Assembly (NCBI GenBank): GCA_024711295.1
Contig: JANJTB010000007.1
Location: 16,557-80,556 of the forward strand
From: a bacterium
Lineage (GTDB): Bacteria; Bacteroidota; Ignavibacteria; Kapaibacteriales; UBA2268
Reading direction: 5' to 3'
Length of the DNA stretch: 64,000 nucleotides
The stretch's first letter is position 1. Each line of letters opens with the position of its first letter. A model generated the notes under the pieces. The model worked only from the letters and a program-made list of their open reading frames with translations. It ran no database searches and had not been told where the DNA came from. Below are positions 63,501 to 64,000 of this stretch, one piece after another. Both the position numbers and the translations under genes were made by a program.

Positions 63501-63599
63501 CTGAACTACGACTTTTCGATGCTTCCGGGTGGCAGTTATATAATCAGGATTACAGATGGCATCAACATAAGTTCACTTACGGTTGCTATTACAAAATAG
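60546..63599 (+). CDS. Large secreted FG-GAP/VCBS and ASPIC-UnbV protein with T9SS sorting domain
   Basis: A protein of about 1017 residues. ATG 60546 follows GGAGA (60530-60534) and begins the signal peptide (MRIYSFLIAIIILLMNANDILG); an upstream in-frame start at 60504 is less likely. A unique N-terminal region (about 20-215) is followed by FG-GAP/VCBS repeats with Ca-binding loops (DWNNDGYDD, DVDNDGYKD, DYDGDGLLD, DYNSDGLPD, DLNNDRLTD and DFDNDGGVD), an ASPIC/UnbV domain (about 610-700), two fibronectin-III-like segments and a T9SS sorting domain (VYPNPIKAES, IFDITGKML, LPGGSYIIRI). Likely a calcium-stabilised propeller on the cell surface; function may be adhesion or polymer binding. Terminator follows. 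Confidence 0.92.
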   Translation: MRIYSFLIAIIILLMNANDILGQYGNFKMDNGSIGGYYGNNTNFEETVILKPTSPGIARKAYVYLSGTRAQKDTIWFVGDPAEGSFPPSLWCRYINSYMGVIINYNGSPAWYEIDLSTYKGGKFGGIPTGGINTLVVQHTIKPNGPYFTIDTQTQTGENANSFLNDVYKPNPNFYDIAGTIVGLTQGRYMIRLEMDYYYKDGSGMPISQPPAPTLVDETIKRGLTVNGNPIAFEMASVVDWNNDGYDDIAVGSNYFQNKKDGTFENINSKVNIQNGGSVWADVDNDGYKDFYAVRGGTSDRIYYGKSDGTFEESAENIYAIDGPSISPIFFDYDGDGLLDLFIAYGRRTVGNNEVFYPDKLYKNLGARKFKDVTVESGISKGEPAPYYDAWGASVYDYNSDGLPDIFVATYRLAPDLLYKNNGDGTFTEVGASTGIRGAATNYENYFGHGMGSDWGNLYRKNDDVTSVGAVVGNLGHPDSRALASNPSLAWSNYTSNEKFTDITSQTELRFYEMNSGVMLSDLNNDRLTDVVHAQYAYYKKGAGKDKYSRFYLSNNDYTNSDVPVFEDKTWELGPRIHGAWSPVRGDFDNDGGVDVIVASSNQYAALYYNNIKRGNWISFKISGDGSNVNRDGFGTRINIYRGGKIFATAYLPGTVLNARAAQSSSDLHFGLGYADKTDSVVALFLDGKSINYGSLEPNMKYHIKYDGTFSTFEQNKVVLISPAYNYHYELNSFGNFKWHKVDNAARYRFRIAKNDSFDQQSIVIDSEIVENGTMYSSEFASKLYWQVIALDDSGNEISTSDIWTFSIRDYSDVPSLIAPANDALNIPLLTEFRWAGAEYRKSVNLQIAANSSFEEPVIDEYFSSPKLITSYRAMPNTLRQDTKYYWRIRVADQSANVSQKNWSDWSEIFNFTTESGTSIDDDKLPLQELAKFRIIGVYPNPIKAESGIEFEIPYAANLSVAIFDITGKMLGEIAAGYFEQGIHTLNYDFSMLPGGSYIIRITDGINISSLTVAITK

Positions 63600-63609
63600 C
63601 TTGTTATGG

Positions 63610-63650
63610 ATAGCAGGGAATGGCTACAGGCCCTTTTCCCTGCTATTTTT
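63610..63650 (+). terminator. Intrinsic terminator
   Basis: An 11-bp perfect stem, ATAGCAGGGAA (63610-63620) with TTCCCTGCTAT (63636-63646), followed by a T-run, directly after the large secreted protein gene. Confidence 0.92.
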
Positions 63651-63778
63651 AATATTTCAGGATAATATAAAAATAATTTTGTTTATTCAAAAATTATTTT
63701 GTAAGTTTGAAATGTGGTTTTGGGATTTTTATTTTGCAAACAGCAATTTTTTAAAATTATTTTATGTAGAGGTACATT

Positions 63779-63997
63779 ATGGCAAAAATAGTTGCCCCCC
63801 CCCCCGCAAGTTTTACGCTTGCAGTAAGAACTTATTTATCAATGGCTTATGCTAAATTTCATTTAGTAGTTGTTTTGATAACATTATCTAAAGACATTTG
63901 GATAATTGGTTATTTTAATCTCTACATTATCGAACTAAAAAAAGAAAATGAAGAGATAAAGAAATTAGTTAAATCAAATAAAAGAGGTATAAAATGA
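63779..63997 (+). CDS. Small hypothetical protein containing an 11-C homopolymer
   Basis: A 72-residue frame with ATG 63779 preceded by a good AGAGGT (about 63767-63772). Codons 6-9 lie in a run of 11 C residues (63795-63805), giving Ala-Pro-Pro-Pro. Then come a hydrophobic stretch (about 28-50, FHLVVVLITLSKDIWIIGYF) that could cross the membrane and a Lys/Glu-rich coiled tail. The C-run is unique in this AT-rich window and would change frame with any length change. A phase-variable gene, a chance ORF or an assembly error are all possible. Its TGA overlaps the next ATG (63994) behind a second AGAGGT, as in a real operon. Confidence 0.45.
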   Translation: MAKIVAPPPASFTLAVRTYLSMAYAKFHLVVVLITLSKDIWIIGYFNLYIIELKKENEEIKKLVKSNKRGIK

Positions 63998-64000
63998 AAA
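63994..64000 (+). CDS. Start of a gene running off the window
   Basis: ATG at 63994-63996 overlaps the stop of the small ORF by two bases and follows AGAGGT (63983-63988) at good spacing. Only two codons are visible, so the product cannot be judged. Confidence 0.4.

Noticed and set aside
63583..63855. A 90-codon open frame overlapping the end of the large secreted protein gene and crossing the C-run
   Set aside because: It runs through a strong terminator and has no ribosome binding site; the frame starting at 63779 is the better candidate.
1..64000. CRISPR arrays, tRNA or rRNA genes, intact insertion sequences and phage genes
   Set aside because: Read on both strands, no regular spaced repeats, cloverleaf-like genes, transposase motifs or phage structural genes were seen. 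The sigma remnant is the only clear broken gene.

Overview
The window is about 64 kb of AT-rich bacterial DNA, gene-dense on both strands. The lineage is most likely in the Bacteroidota/Chlorobi (FCB) group. The evidence is a PorX-type response regulator of the type IX secretion system (T9SS), at least three secreted proteins ending in T9SS C-terminal sorting domains, a SusC/TonB-like barrel protein, DUF2490 and DUF3127 proteins, and candidate promoters of the Bacteroidetes type (TTTG, about 19 nt, TAnnTTTG). A pyrBI pair, pyruvate phosphate dikinase, NrfAH nitrite ammonification and an ADP-forming acyl-CoA synthetase suggest a flexible or facultative anaerobe, perhaps an Ignavibacteria/Kapabacteria-like organism. 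The exact lineage is inference. I see no rRNA, tRNA, CRISPR array, intact insertion sequence or prophage.

Layout. 1-4.8 kb: a multi-PAS sensor kinase with the start of a further gene behind it, and a sugar aminotransferase. 5-9 kb: an operon of acyl-CoA carboxyltransferase, biotin carrier and ADP-forming acyl-CoA synthetase. 9-12.7 kb: nrfHA and three small lipoprotein genes. 12.9-21.5 kb: an oxidoreductase, a secreted Asp-box protein, pyrBI, a DUF2490 protein, an ATP-cone nuclease-like protein, and an operon of two UmuD-like proteins with rtcB. 21.8-26.9 kb: an ABC-F ATPase and PPDK. 27-32 kb: an ECF sigma factor with a membrane partner, a secreted beta-propeller protein and a sigma-factor remnant. 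32-43.9 kb: DHFR-like, PIN and enoyl-CoA hydratase genes, a glycosyltransferase/HAD/DedA run, cdsA, a second HAD, a TPR kinase, a TPR protein, hutI and DUF3127. 43.9-53.3 kb: porX, an unusual ABC importer operon with a STAS protein, and an Rrf2 regulator divergent from a ferredoxin/cupin pair. 53.4-64 kb: an outer-membrane barrel protein, glycogen phosphorylase with an LD-carboxypeptidase, an RRM protein, a very large FG-GAP secreted protein and a small ORF holding an 11-C run.

The most striking observation is the pair of adjacent UmuD-like genes (20691-21534). One keeps the Ala-Gly self-cleavage site but has Asn in place of the catalytic Ser. The other keeps the Ser-Lys dyad but has lost the cleavage site. 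All positions line up with E. coli UmuD by constant offsets. This looks like a substrate subunit and a protease subunit split from one self-cleaving ancestor, and the pair is followed directly by an RNA ligase gene (rtcB) instead of umuC. Other unusual items are an ABC permease fused to three tandem substrate-binding domains, a sigma-factor-linked membrane protein carrying a T9SS-like C-terminal domain, and a PPDK with lysine-rich ends.
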